A stretch of DNA of 64,000 bases from an uncultured delta proteobacterium (GTDB taxonomy: Bacteria > Myxococcota_A > UBA9160 > JAFDET01), in the NCBI GenBank assembly GCA_947259215.1, contig CAMYLJ010000005.1, positions 133,482 through 197,481 of the forward strand, read 5' to 3'. Positions 44,837 through 53,021 of the stretch are shown here, piece after piece (positions within the stretch are counted from its first letter, which is position 1; each line of letters starts with the position of its first letter). The position numbers and the translations under genes were made by a program. The notes under the pieces were generated by a model. The model was given only the letters and a program-made list of their open reading frames with translations. It was not told the origin of the DNA and made no database searches.

Positions 44837-46054
44837 CTAGGCGTCTCGGCCCCAGGGCACCCGCTTCCAGTTGAACGTGAAGTTGAAGAAGAAGAGCTGG
44901 TTGCGGTTGAACTTCCCGCGCAGGGTCGAGTCCGAGATCGGCGCGTTGCCGTACCAGGCGTAGGTGAAGACCCCGCCCAGCTCCACGTTCTCGCTGTAGT
45001 CGTAGAAGCCGCCGACGGCGAAGCGCACCTGGCGGTCCAGGGGCATGTCGGCGGTGCGGAACTGGGACGTGGACGGGTTCGTGTCGTAGGAGACGCCCGA
45101 CGTCAGCAGCCAGCGGTCGTTGAGTCGATAGTGGACTCCGGCCCCGAAGTACCAGGTGTCGTCGAAGCTGCGGTCGACGGACGCCCCGAGCGGGCCGAGG
45201 CCGATGAACTGCTCGTCGAAGGCGCTCCACTGCTCCCAGCGCACGGTTGCCATCAGCGCCCAGGTGTCGTTCAGCTCGTGGTAGATGTCCCCGGTCAACA
45301 CCGTGGGGAACACGATCTCCGTGCTGACGGTGGCGTCGCGCCTCGGCCCCCGGATCGGCCCCGAGAGCTCGGGGCTGGTCTCCGAGAAGTAGCGGAAGCC
45401 GAGCCGGGTCCGCTCCGAAGGCTCGACCAGCAGGCCGAACTTTCCACCGATCGCCCAGGCGTCGATCTGGTCGAACTCGAGCTGGCTCGCGCCGAGGGGA
45501 GGTGGGAAGCCGACCTTGTAGGTGAGCTGGCTGCGCTGGATCCGCACGCCGCCGCCGACGGAGAGCCAATCCGTGACCTTGAAGGCCACGTCCGGCGACA
45601 GCTCCATCACCAGGATCGACACCTTCTGGTTCTGGAGCCGGCCCGTCCAGCCATTGTCCGGGTCCAGGACTGCACCGGAGACGGCGGTGAAGTCGGCGCC
45701 GATCTTCAAGCGATCCGTGATGCTGTGTACGTAGTAGAGGCCGCCGAGCGGACCGGGGCCGCCCTGCTGGCCGCCGTCTCCACCCGGGAGCGGGGAGAAG
45801 GCGTCCGGGTCGAAGCGGATGTCGCCGAACACGAGGCCGGCGCCCAGCATGAGCTGGTGTCCCTCGAGCCGCGTCATGCCGGCCGGGTTGTGGTAGGTGG
45901 TGCTGGCATCCACGGCCATGGCACCGCCGCCGGCGCCCGCCGTGCCGTTGGCCCTGCCTGGGAACTCATTCAGATAAAGTCCGCCGGCCGACGCCGAGGC
46001 GGCGATCCACGCGGTCGCAACTAGCGCTGCAACATCCCGAGAACGGAAGAACAT
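44837..46054 (-). CDS. FadL-family outer-membrane hydrophobic-compound transporter
   Basis: A 405-residue FadL-type barrel: signal peptide ending ASASA-GG, the FadL-like N-terminus GGLYLNEFPGRANGTAGAGG, then AVDASTTYHNPAGMTRLEG (the hallmark NPAGM) and an outer-membrane end WKRVPWGRDA. FadL proteins admit fatty acids, aromatics or steroids by lateral opening. It is divergent from the ACAD operon at 46186 across 131 bases that contain operator site D, so uptake and degradation may be regulated together. Confidence 0.92.
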   Translation of the reverse strand: MFFRSRDVAALVATAWIAASASAGGLYLNEFPGRANGTAGAGGGAMAVDASTTYHNPAGMTRLEGHQLMLGAGLVFGDIRFDPDAFSPLPGGDGGQQGGPGPLGGLYYVHSITDRLKIGADFTAVSGAVLDPDNGWTGRLQNQKVSILVMELSPDVAFKVTDWLSVGGGVRIQRSQLTYKVGFPPPLGASQLEFDQIDAWAIGGKFGLLVEPSERTRLGFRYFSETSPELSGPIRGPRRDATVSTEIVFPTVLTGDIYHELNDTWALMATVRWEQWSAFDEQFIGLGPLGASVDRSFDDTWYFGAGVHYRLNDRWLLTSGVSYDTNPSTSQFRTADMPLDRQVRFAVGGFYDYSENVELGGVFTYAWYGNAPISDSTLRGKFNRNQLFFFNFTFNWKRVPWGRDA

Positions 46055-46138
46055 GGCACCCCCTTCGGCATCCGGCGCAAGCCTACATCGGGTGGGGGAT
46101 CCGGCGCACCCGGCCAGAGTGCCCCGCGGGGGCATTTA

Positions 46139-46155
46139 CTATACGCGACGTATCG
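46139..46155. promoter_or_regulatory. Putative operator, site D
   Basis: CTATACG-CGA-CGTATCG matches the palindrome pattern of sites A to C with one mismatched pair. It lies in an AT-rich stretch (46131-46165) between the divergent FadL porin and ACAD genes, ending 30 bases before the GTG at 46186. The surrounding TATAC and TATAT runs could be the promoter itself. Confidence 0.55.
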
Positions 46156-46185
46156 TATATATTTTGCCGACCGAGGAGGTGATCC

Positions 46186-47370
46186 GTGGACTTCGAGTTC
46201 TCCGCCGAGGAGCAGGCTTTCGCGGCCGACGTCGAGGCCTTCCTGGACGAGCACGCCACCCCCGACGTGGCCGATGTCTGCCGCGAGAACATGGCGCAGA
46301 TCGTCGACACGCCGGAGCGTCGCGGTTTCATGAAGAAGCTGGCGGAGCGCGGCTGGCTCGGCATGACCTGGCCCAAGGACCTGGGCGGCCAGGAGAAGCC
46401 CGGCATCTACGAGTACATCCTGAACGAGGCCCTGGCGCGTCGCGGCGCGCCGCAGATCGGCAAGGGCGTCGGCATCATCGGCAAGACCCTGATCCGCCAC
46501 GGCAGCCAGAAGCTGAAGGACGAGTTCCTCCCCAAGATCCTGAACGCCGAGGTCGAGTTCGCCGTCGGCTACAGCGAGCCCCAGGCCGGGAGCGACGCGG
46601 CCAACATGCAGCTCAAGGCCGAGAAGGTGGACGGCGGCTGGAAGCTGAACGGCCAGAAGATATGGACGACCTCCGCCCACTTCGCCGACTGGTACTGGGT
46701 GGGCGCCCGCAGCGACCCGGACAAGTCGAAGCACGACGGGATCAGCCTCTTCCTGGTGCCCATGGACCATCCGGGGCTCGAGGTGCGCGCCACCTGGACC
46801 ATCGGCGACGAGCGCACCAACGAGGTCTTCTTCGACGACGTCTTCGTGCCCGACGACTACCTGGTGGGCGAACGCGGCCGCGGCTTCCGCTACATCAGCG
46901 AGGCTCTCGACCTCGAGCGCTTCACCATGTTCACCTACGCCAACACCGAGCAGAAGCTCGAGGAGCTGGTGGAGTACGCGAGGGACGCCGTGCGGGACGG
47001 CCGGCCTCTGCGCGAGGACCCGCACGTGCGCCAGCGCATCGCCCAGCTCACCACCCAGACCGAGGTGGCGCGGGTGCTGGGGCTGCGCTTCCTCGACGCC
47101 GCGCGCCAGGTGGACGCCAAGCCCCCGACCGTGCAGGCGTCGGAGTACAAGCTCTTCGCCACCCAGGTCTCCCAGCGCGTCGCCAACGCGATGGTGGACC
47201 TGGCGGGCATCGATGGCCAATACCGGGTGCAGACCCAGGAGGCGCCCATGCGCGGCCGGCCCGACATGGCCTACCGCTACTCCGTCATCGACACCATCGG
47301 CGGCGGAGCCTCCGAGATCCAGAAGAACATCATCGCCCGCCGCGGCCTCGGCCTCCCGAAGAACTTCTGA
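46186..47370 (+). CDS. Acyl-CoA dehydrogenase
   Basis: A 394-residue ACAD with a strong ribosome site (GAGGAGGTGATCC before GTG). Blocks GYSEPQAGSDAANMQLKA, KIWTTSAHFADWYWVG, TWTIGDERTNEVFFDDVF and GGGASEIQKNIIARRGLGL are shared almost word for word with the ACAD at 27026. It heads an operon with the racemase and two hydratases. The operon looks like a beta-oxidation module for alpha-methyl-branched acyl-CoAs. Confidence 0.93.
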   Translation: MDFEFSAEEQAFAADVEAFLDEHATPDVADVCRENMAQIVDTPERRGFMKKLAERGWLGMTWPKDLGGQEKPGIYEYILNEALARRGAPQIGKGVGIIGKTLIRHGSQKLKDEFLPKILNAEVEFAVGYSEPQAGSDAANMQLKAEKVDGGWKLNGQKIWTTSAHFADWYWVGARSDPDKSKHDGISLFLVPMDHPGLEVRATWTIGDERTNEVFFDDVFVPDDYLVGERGRGFRYISEALDLERFTMFTYANTEQKLEELVEYARDAVRDGRPLREDPHVRQRIAQLTTQTEVARVLGLRFLDAARQVDAKPPTVQASEYKLFATQVSQRVANAMVDLAGIDGQYRVQTQEAPMRGRPDMAYRYSVIDTIGGGASEIQKNIIARRGLGLPKNF

Positions 47371-47376
47371 GCAGCG

Positions 47377-48696
47377 ATGTCGATCAAGCCCCAGGAGCCG
47401 CCGAGTCGCGCGCACCCGCCGGAGGCGGCCGCCCCGCAAGCGCCTGGCGCGCGCAGCGGTCACAGCGACAGCGCCAAGCAAGCTGGGAAGCCGGCCAGCG
47501 GCCGGCTTCCGGATCATCCTCTCCCGCGGGCGAGCGAAGTTCATCTGGATGGTGTTCGCGTCCTCGACTTCTCCACGGTAGGCCCCGCAGCCCGCTGCGC
47601 GCGCATCCTCGCGGACTACGGAGCGGAGCTGATCAAGGTCGGTGCGCCGCCGAAGAAGGCCGGCGTGCAGATCGAGCCCGCGTTCTGGGCGTATTCCGGG
47701 CATCGCGGCATGAAGCGCGTGCGTATCGACCTGAAGTCTCCTGCGGGCAAGGATGCCTTCCTGCGCCTGGCGGAAGGCGCGGACGTCGTGATCGAGAGCT
47801 TCCGGCCCGGCGTCGTCGATCGGCTGGGGATCGGCTACGAGGCGGTGCGCGCGGTGAACCCCCGCATCGTCTACTGCTCGACCAGCGGCTTCGGCCAGAC
47901 GGGCCCGGCGGCCCGCTGGGCCGGACACGACATCAACTACCTCGCCGTGGGCGGCTACCTGGCGTGCACGGAGCCGGGGGAGGGCGGGAAGCCGCCGATT
48001 CCCGGCGCCACCATCGCCGACAGCGCGGCCGGCGGGATGCACGCGGTGGTCGCGATCCTGGCGGCGCTGCTGGGCCGGGAGCGCAGCGGAGAGGGTACGT
48101 ACCTCGACGTGTCCGTCGCCGAGGGTGTGCTCTCCCTGATGTCCCTCTACGTGGACGAGCACCTGGCGACGGGTGCGTTGCCCGGCCCGGGTCACGCTGT
48201 CCTCACCGGCCGCTACGCGTTCTACGACACCTACCGGGCCCGCGACGGCAAGTGGCTCGCGGTGGGCGCCATCGAGCCCGCCTTCTACGCCAACCTCTGC
48301 CGCGCGCTCGGGCTGGAGCGCTGGCTCGATCACCAGACCGACGACGCCGTCCAGGATCGGATCCGCGCGGACTTCCAGGCGGCCTTCGCGGCGCGCGACC
48401 GCGACGACTGGGTGCGCGAGCTGGCGCCGGCCGACACCTGTGTGGCGCCCGTGTACGACGTGGCGGAGCTCGTCGGCGATCCGCAGTTCGCCGCCCGCGG
48501 CGTCCTGGGCGAAGCGAGCCACCCGGAGGCCGGGCGCTTCCGGCAGCTCTCGCCGGTGCTGGCCGGCATGCCGCGACCCGACGGGCCGGCGGCGCTGCGC
48601 TCCGCCGCCGAGAGCGATACCGCCGCGCTGCTAGCCGAGGCCGGGCTCGCGGTGGCCGAGATCGAGAAGCTGATCGACGAGGGAGTGCTGGCATGA
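47377..48696 (+). CDS. Alpha-methylacyl-CoA racemase-like protein (family III CoA transferase fold)
   Basis: A 439-residue protein. The catalytic pair of alpha-methylacyl-CoA racemase is present: H184 in WAGHDINYLA and D215 in TIADSAAGGM, with E300 in DGKWLAVGAIEPAFY. It would invert the 2-methyl centre of branched or sterol side-chain acyl-CoAs. The family domain starts at about residue 56 (VHLDGVRVLDFS). The first 55 residues are Ala/Pro/Ser/Gly-rich and are mostly encoded by the dispersed repeat 47431-47545. No alternative start codon lies between the repeat and the domain, so the repeat must be translated unless non-AUG initiation is used. Confidence 0.85.
   Translation: MSIKPQEPPSRAHPPEAAAPQAPGARSGHSDSAKQAGKPASGRLPDHPLPRASEVHLDGVRVLDFSTVGPAARCARILADYGAELIKVGAPPKKAGVQIEPAFWAYSGHRGMKRVRIDLKSPAGKDAFLRLAEGADVVIESFRPGVVDRLGIGYEAVRAVNPRIVYCSTSGFGQTGPAARWAGHDINYLAVGGYLACTEPGEGGKPPIPGATIADSAAGGMHAVVAILAALLGRERSGEGTYLDVSVAEGVLSLMSLYVDEHLATGALPGPGHAVLTGRYAFYDTYRARDGKWLAVGAIEPAFYANLCRALGLERWLDHQTDDAVQDRIRADFQAAFAARDRDDWVRELAPADTCVAPVYDVAELVGDPQFAARGVLGEASHPEAGRFRQLSPVLAGMPRPDGPAALRSAAESDTAALLAEAGLAVAEIEKLIDEGVLA
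47431..47545 (+). repeat. Dispersed repeat, copy 2 (inside the racemase gene)
   Basis: The same 14-mer, 12-mer and 17-mer blocks as at 16187-16249 occur here in the same order, with a longer middle that contains an 11-bp perfect inverted repeat (47486-47496 and 47500-47510). The element is in frame, covering about residues 19-57 of the racemase. Confidence 0.55.
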
Positions 48697-49202
48697 GCGA
48701 GCTGTCGGCCGAGGTCCAGGGCTGGATCGGCCAGAGGCGCTACGAGCAGCAGGGCGAGTTCGACGTCGAGCGCGGCTACGTCTTCACGACCTGCGCGTCG
48801 GTGGAGAACGGGAACCCGCTCTTCTGGGACGACGAGGCCGCCGCCGAGATCACCGGCGGGCCGATTGCGCCTCCGACCATGATCTCGGTCTGGTTCCGGC
48901 CCCACTACTGGGCGCCGGGGCGCAGCGAGCAGGCCCAGCCGCTCCAGGTGCACTTCGACCTGAAGCAGGCGCTGGCGCTGCCCGAGGCGGTGATGACCGA
49001 CAACACCATCACCTTCGGCGAGCCGGTGCGCCCGGGCGACCGGCTCACCACCTGGCAGGTGCTGCGCTCGGTGTCGGACCCGAAGACGACGAAGCTCGGC
49101 AGCGGCCGCTTCTGGGTGATCGACGTGGAGTACCAGAACCAGAAGGGCGAGTGGGTCGGCACGGAGAGCTACACCGGCTTCGGCTACCGGAGGGACGCAT
49201 GA
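48693..49202 (+). CDS. MaoC/FAS1-type hot-dog dehydratase subunit
   Basis: A 169-residue single hot-dog protein of the FAS1-like dehydratase (N-terminal MaoC) type, with DVERGYVFTTCASVENGNPLFWDD, GGPIAPPTMISVWF and EPVRPGDRLTTWQVLRSV. The catalytic aspartate/histidine pair is not evident here, so it is probably the non-catalytic or substrate-tunnel half of a heterodimer with the next gene, as in HadAB or ChsH1/ChsH2. ATG overlaps the racemase stop (ATGA). Confidence 0.85.
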   Translation: MSELSAEVQGWIGQRRYEQQGEFDVERGYVFTTCASVENGNPLFWDDEAAAEITGGPIAPPTMISVWFRPHYWAPGRSEQAQPLQVHFDLKQALALPEAVMTDNTITFGEPVRPGDRLTTWQVLRSVSDPKTTKLGSGRFWVIDVEYQNQKGEWVGTESYTGFGYRRDA

Positions 49203-49678
49203 GCGTGCGCGGTCTGACCCTCGATCAGGTGCAGGTGGGCGACAAGCTTCCCGAGCTGGCTGTGGAGGTGACGCCGACGACCGTGGTGCTCGGCGCCTTG
49301 GCCAGCCGCGACTGGCGGCCGATGCACCACGACAAGGACTTCGCCCAGGAGCGCAACGGGACCCGGCACATCTTCGTGAATACGCCCCACAACGCGGCGT
49401 ACTTCGAGCGCTACATCAGCGACTGGACGGGTCCCTACGGACGCCTGGGCCGGATCCAGTTCCGCATGAAGGACTCGGTCTTTCCCGGGGACACGATGGT
49501 GTTCCACGGGCAGGTGGAGAAGGTCGAGACCGATCCCGCCGACTGCGCCTGGGTGGAGCTTTTGCTCTGGCTCAGCGTTGGCGAGAAGGTCACGACCCAG
49601 TGCAACGCGCGCGTGGCCATCCCCGCGCACGACGGAGACAACCCCTGGGCCCGCAGGGGCGAGGCCTGGCGCCCCTAA
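49199..49678 (+). CDS. MaoC-type enoyl-CoA hydratase subunit
   Basis: A 159-residue hot-dog protein. The hydratase 2 motif is recognisable as a D-x4-H arrangement in ASRDWRPMHHDKDFA (Asp near 38, His near 43), followed by IFVNTPHNAAYFERYISDW. With the preceding subunit it should form a heteromeric (R)-specific hydratase. ATG overlaps the preceding stop. The last codons CGC-CCC-TAA lie inside a 37-bp palindromic repeat that starts at 49670, so the repeat provides the stop codon. Confidence 0.85.
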   Translation: MSVRGLTLDQVQVGDKLPELAVEVTPTTVVLGALASRDWRPMHHDKDFAQERNGTRHIFVNTPHNAAYFERYISDWTGPYGRLGRIQFRMKDSVFPGDTMVFHGQVEKVETDPADCAWVELLLWLSVGEKVTTQCNARVAIPAHDGDNPWARRGEAWRP

Positions 49679-49746
49679 GAAACGGGGACGGTCCTAAGAA
49701 ACTCCGCAGCGGAGTTTCTTAGGACCGTCCCCGTTTCTTAGGGGCG
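49670..49746. repeat. Long palindromic repeat (REP-like), copy 1
   Basis: Two perfect 37-base arms (49670-49706 and 49710-49746) around CAG. The core GGGGACGGTCCTAAGAAAC is shared with copies at 53604 and 60343. As RNA this would form a very strong hairpin. It contains the stop codon of the hydratase gene and ends 18 bases before the next start, so it may end or protect transcripts. It resembles REP/BIME elements spread by RAYT transposases; no such transposase is in the window. Confidence 0.8.
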
Positions 49747-49764
49747 CGGGTAGGAGATTCGACG

Positions 49765-50880
49765 ATGGATCTGCAGTTCAGCGAAGAGCAGGAGATGCTG
49801 CGCGAGATGGTGCGGGGCGTGTGCTCGGAGTACGCGCCGCTGGATGTCGTGCGCGCCATGGAGGACGATCCGACCGGCTACGCGTCCGAGCTCTGGAAGC
49901 AGCTCGGCGAGCTCGGTCTGATCGGGATCACCCTGCCGGAGGCGTACGGCGGGGGTGGGCAGGGGCCGCTGGAGGCCGTGATGCTCTACGAGGAGCTGGG
50001 TCGCTCCCTGGCGCCGTCCCCGCACTTCCCGAGCGCCGTCATGGCTGGAGGCGTGCTGGTCGACGCCGGCAGCGAGGCCCAGAAGAAGGCCTGGCTGCCG
50101 AAGATCGCTTCCGGCGAGGCCATCCTGACGCCCGCCTGGCACGAGCCCGAGCGCGGCTTCGGCGAAGAGGGCGTGCAGCTCACGGCGCGCCGCGACGGCG
50201 GCGACTACGTGCTCTCGGGCACGAAGCGCCACGTGCTCTTCGCCAGCAGTGCGGCGCGTCTCGTGGTGCTGGCCCGCAGCGACGACGGCGTCGAGCTGCT
50301 GCTGGTGGATCCCCAGGCCGACGGCGTGACCTTGAACCAGCAGCGCAGCCTGGCCAGCGACACCCAGTACCAGGTGGAGCTTCGGAACGTCCGCGTTCCG
50401 GAGAGCGAGCGCATCGGCGCGCCGGGCTCGGGCTGGGCGACCTGGGAGCGCGTGATGCACGACGGGATCATCCTGCTGGCGGCCCAGGCCATGGGCGGCT
50501 GCGAACGGGCGCTGGAGATCACCGTCGACTACGCCAAGGAGCGCACCCAGTTCGACAAGCCGCTCGGCGCCTTCCAGTCCATCTCCCACTACCTGGCAGA
50601 CGCCGCCACCGCGGTGGACGGCGGCAAGACCCTGGTCTACGAGGCCGCCTGGGCGCGCTCGGCCGGAAAGCCCGTGGAGCGCCTGGCGCCGATGGCCAAA
50701 CTCTTTGCCTGCCAGACCTACCGGGACGTGACCGCCATGTGCCAGCAGGTCTGGGGCGGTGTCGGCTTCACGATCGAGTACGACATCCAGCTCTACTTCC
50801 GCCGCGCCAAGCAGCTCCAGATCAGCTGGTGGGACACGCGCACCCTCGAGGAGCGGGTGGCCGCCAGCATCCTGGACTGA
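49765..50880 (+). CDS. Acyl-CoA dehydrogenase
   Basis: A 371-residue ACAD of a different branch from the other ones here. The N-terminus MDLQFSEEQEMLREMVRGVC and the C-terminal half (TVDYAKERTQFDKPLGAFQSI, QVWGGVGFTIEYDIQLYFRRA) are clear. The central FAD-side block is altered: TPAWHEPERGFGEEG replaces the common SEPGAGSD. The ending LQISWWDTRTLEERV lacks the usual GTSEIQ. It therefore resembles the short or atypical FadE type and may need a partner. It follows the palindromic repeat by 18 bases. Confidence 0.88.
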   Translation: MDLQFSEEQEMLREMVRGVCSEYAPLDVVRAMEDDPTGYASELWKQLGELGLIGITLPEAYGGGGQGPLEAVMLYEELGRSLAPSPHFPSAVMAGGVLVDAGSEAQKKAWLPKIASGEAILTPAWHEPERGFGEEGVQLTARRDGGDYVLSGTKRHVLFASSAARLVVLARSDDGVELLLVDPQADGVTLNQQRSLASDTQYQVELRNVRVPESERIGAPGSGWATWERVMHDGIILLAAQAMGGCERALEITVDYAKERTQFDKPLGAFQSISHYLADAATAVDGGKTLVYEAAWARSAGKPVERLAPMAKLFACQTYRDVTAMCQQVWGGVGFTIEYDIQLYFRRAKQLQISWWDTRTLEERVAASILD

Positions 50881-50886
50881 GCGGGC

Positions 50887-51825
50887 GTGCGCGGCGTCCG
50901 CGTCTGCGATGGAGGGGTGGAGGTCGCCGAGGTTCCGGCACCCTCGGGAGACGGCGTGCGCGTGCGCATCGTCTCCGCCGGCATCTGCGGCTCGGACCTG
51001 CACCTGCTCACGGCTGGCTTCCCGATTCCCGGCATCCTGGGCCACGAGATGGCCGGCGTCGCCGAGGACGGGACCCCGGTGGCCATCGAGCCGCTGGCGC
51101 CGTGCGGCGGCTGCCCGCAGTGTGCGACCGGCGACTACCACCGCTGCGAGCGCGGCCCCGCCATCATCATGGGCTCGGCGCTCGACGGCGGCATGGCCGA
51201 CGAGATGCGCGTTCCCGAACGCTGCCTGGTGCCGCTGCCCGCCGGACTCGAGCCGCGGGACGCCTGCCTGGTGGAGCCCCTGGCGGTGGGAGTGCACGGC
51301 CTGCGCCGCGCGGGTGTGCGCGGCGACGCGAAGGTCCTGGTGATCGGCGGCGGGAGCATCGGCCTGTGCGTCCTGGCGGCGGCCCGCGGCGTCGGCTGCG
51401 AGGTTGCGCTGCAGGCGCGGCACGACGCCCAGCGCGAGGCTGGCGCCCGGCTCGGCGCCGTGGAGCCCGACGCGGGCCCCTACGACGTGGTGATCGACGC
51501 GGCGGGCACGGCCGGCGCCCTGGCGACCGCCGTCGAGCGCTGCCTTCCGGGCGGGACGTTGCTCTCCGTCGCCAGCTACTGGGACGGGTTGGAGCTGCCG
51601 GGCTTCGATCTGTGCATGAAGGAGGTGAGCGTGGTTCCCGCCAGCATGTACGGGCGCGGGCCCGAGGGCCGCGACATCGACGCGGCGGCGGAGCTGCTGG
51701 CGCGGGAATCCGAGATCGCGGGGATCCTCATCACCCACCGCTTTCCGCTCGACGCTGCACCTGAGGCCTTCCGGGTGGCCGGCGATCGGGCGGCCGGCGC
51801 CATCAAGGTCGTTCTGGAACCCTAG
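50887..51825 (+). CDS. Zinc-dependent alcohol dehydrogenase (MDR family)
   Basis: A 312-residue medium-chain dehydrogenase. Catalytic zinc ligands are C34 (GICGSD) and H53-E54 (GHEMAG); structural zinc ligands are C73, C76, C79 and C87. The nucleotide-binding loop is VIGGGSIGLCVLAAARG (about 151-167). It is shorter than most MDR enzymes (usually 340-350), mainly through a compact C-terminus. GTG start 6 bases after the ACAD stop. It converges with the P450 by a 4-base overlap. Confidence 0.9.
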   Translation: MRGVRVCDGGVEVAEVPAPSGDGVRVRIVSAGICGSDLHLLTAGFPIPGILGHEMAGVAEDGTPVAIEPLAPCGGCPQCATGDYHRCERGPAIIMGSALDGGMADEMRVPERCLVPLPAGLEPRDACLVEPLAVGVHGLRRAGVRGDAKVLVIGGGSIGLCVLAAARGVGCEVALQARHDAQREAGARLGAVEPDAGPYDVVIDAAGTAGALATAVERCLPGGTLLSVASYWDGLELPGFDLCMKEVSVVPASMYGRGPEGRDIDAAAELLARESEIAGILITHRFPLDAAPEAFRVAGDRAAGAIKVVLEP

Positions 51826-53021
51826 TTCGCCGGTTCGAGCACGAGACCCGCCAGTCCGCGCACGTTGCTCGAGTGCATGCGCTCGATCCCGTCGGCGGAG
51901 ACCTCGTAGTCCGGGAAGCGGTGCAGCAGCTCCTCGATCCCGATGCGCGACTCGAGCCGAGCCAGTGACGCGCCGAGGCACAGGTGACGCCCGTAGCCGA
52001 GTCCCAGGTGCAGGTCGATCTCCCGGTGCACGTCGTAGCGGTCCGGATCCGGGAATTTGCGCTCGTCGCGGCCGCTGGCGCCGTTGATGAGCAGCACCTT
52101 CGCGCCCTCCGGGATCGTCTCGCCGTGAAGCGTGGCGTCCCGCAGGGCGACCCGGCCCTGGTACTGGGACGGCGGGTCGTAGCGCAGGGTCTCCTCCACG
52201 GCGCCCGGGATGAGCGACGCGTCGGCCGCCAGCGCGCGCCGCTGGTCCGGATGGCGCCAGAGCTCCAGGTAGGCGGTGGCCAGGAACTTCGTCACGGTCT
52301 CGTTGCCGGCGGTGGCGAGCAGCAGCAGGAAGCCGCGGATCTCCTGATCGGTGAGCCGAACCGTGCGCCCTGCTTCGTCGACGGAATCCACCTGCACCAG
52401 GCGTGTCATCAGGTCGTCGCGCGGCCGCTTGCGGCGCTCGTCCATCTGCTCCTGGAAGAAGGCGAAGACCCGCTTCTGGGCCTCGAAGGCTTCGGGCCGC
52501 GGCAGCGGGCTCCCCGGGTCCCGATGCAGCATGGCGTTCGAGCCCTCCTGCACCCAGCGCCGGTCCGTCGCGGGAATGCCCAGCAGCGCGCTGATCACGT
52601 CCATGGGCAGGCGCGCCGTGAACTCCCGCACCACGTCGAAGCGATCGCGCCCGACCAAGGGGTCCAGGTAGCCGCGCGCGATGCGCCGCACCTCGGGCTC
52701 CAGGGCTGCGATCTGCCGTGGTGTGAAGACCTTGCTGACCAGCGCCCGGTAGCGGTTGTGCTCCGGCGGGTCCATGAAGATCATCAGCCCCGAGCCGTCC
52801 TTGGGCGCGTCCATGAACTCGAGGCTGGTGCCGTAGCGCGAGCTGTAGGTGTCGCTGTCGATGAGCGCCCGGTGGACGTCGTCGAAGCGGGTGAGGGCGT
52901 AGAAGTCCAGGCGCGGGTTGTGGTAGACGGGCGCGCGGTCGCGCATCCAGCGGTAGGTAGGGTAGGGATCCTCGTCCAGCTCGTACGAGAAGGGGTCGTA
53001 CTCCCGCGCCGTCTCGCCCAT
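51822..53021 (-). CDS. Cytochrome P450 (bacterial soluble type)
   Basis: A 399-residue P450. I-helix AGNET (238-242), ExxR E277-R280 and heme loop LGLGYGRHLCLG with the thiolate C348 are intact. N-terminal DPYPTYRWMRDRAPVYHNP matches CYP107/CYP125-like soluble P450s that hydroxylate steroids, terpenes or fatty acids. Its ATG overlaps the stop of the upstream SnoaL-type gene by one base, so the two are co-translated and may act on the same substrate. No dedicated ferredoxin gene is adjacent. Confidence 0.93.
   Translation of the reverse strand: MGETAREYDPFSYELDEDPYPTYRWMRDRAPVYHNPRLDFYALTRFDDVHRALIDSDTYSSRYGTSLEFMDAPKDGSGLMIFMDPPEHNRYRALVSKVFTPRQIAALEPEVRRIARGYLDPLVGRDRFDVVREFTARLPMDVISALLGIPATDRRWVQEGSNAMLHRDPGSPLPRPEAFEAQKRVFAFFQEQMDERRKRPRDDLMTRLVQVDSVDEAGRTVRLTDQEIRGFLLLLATAGNETVTKFLATAYLELWRHPDQRRALAADASLIPGAVEETLRYDPPSQYQGRVALRDATLHGETIPEGAKVLLINGASGRDERKFPDPDRYDVHREIDLHLGLGYGRHLCLGASLARLESRIGIEELLHRFPDYEVSADGIERMHSSNVRGLAGLVLEPAN

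Noticed and set aside
46053..48692. Very long + frame running through the ACAD and racemase genes ahead of the hydratase
   Set aside because: Only its last part, from ATG 48693, encodes a recognised protein; the rest is an out-of-frame reading of two complete genes.
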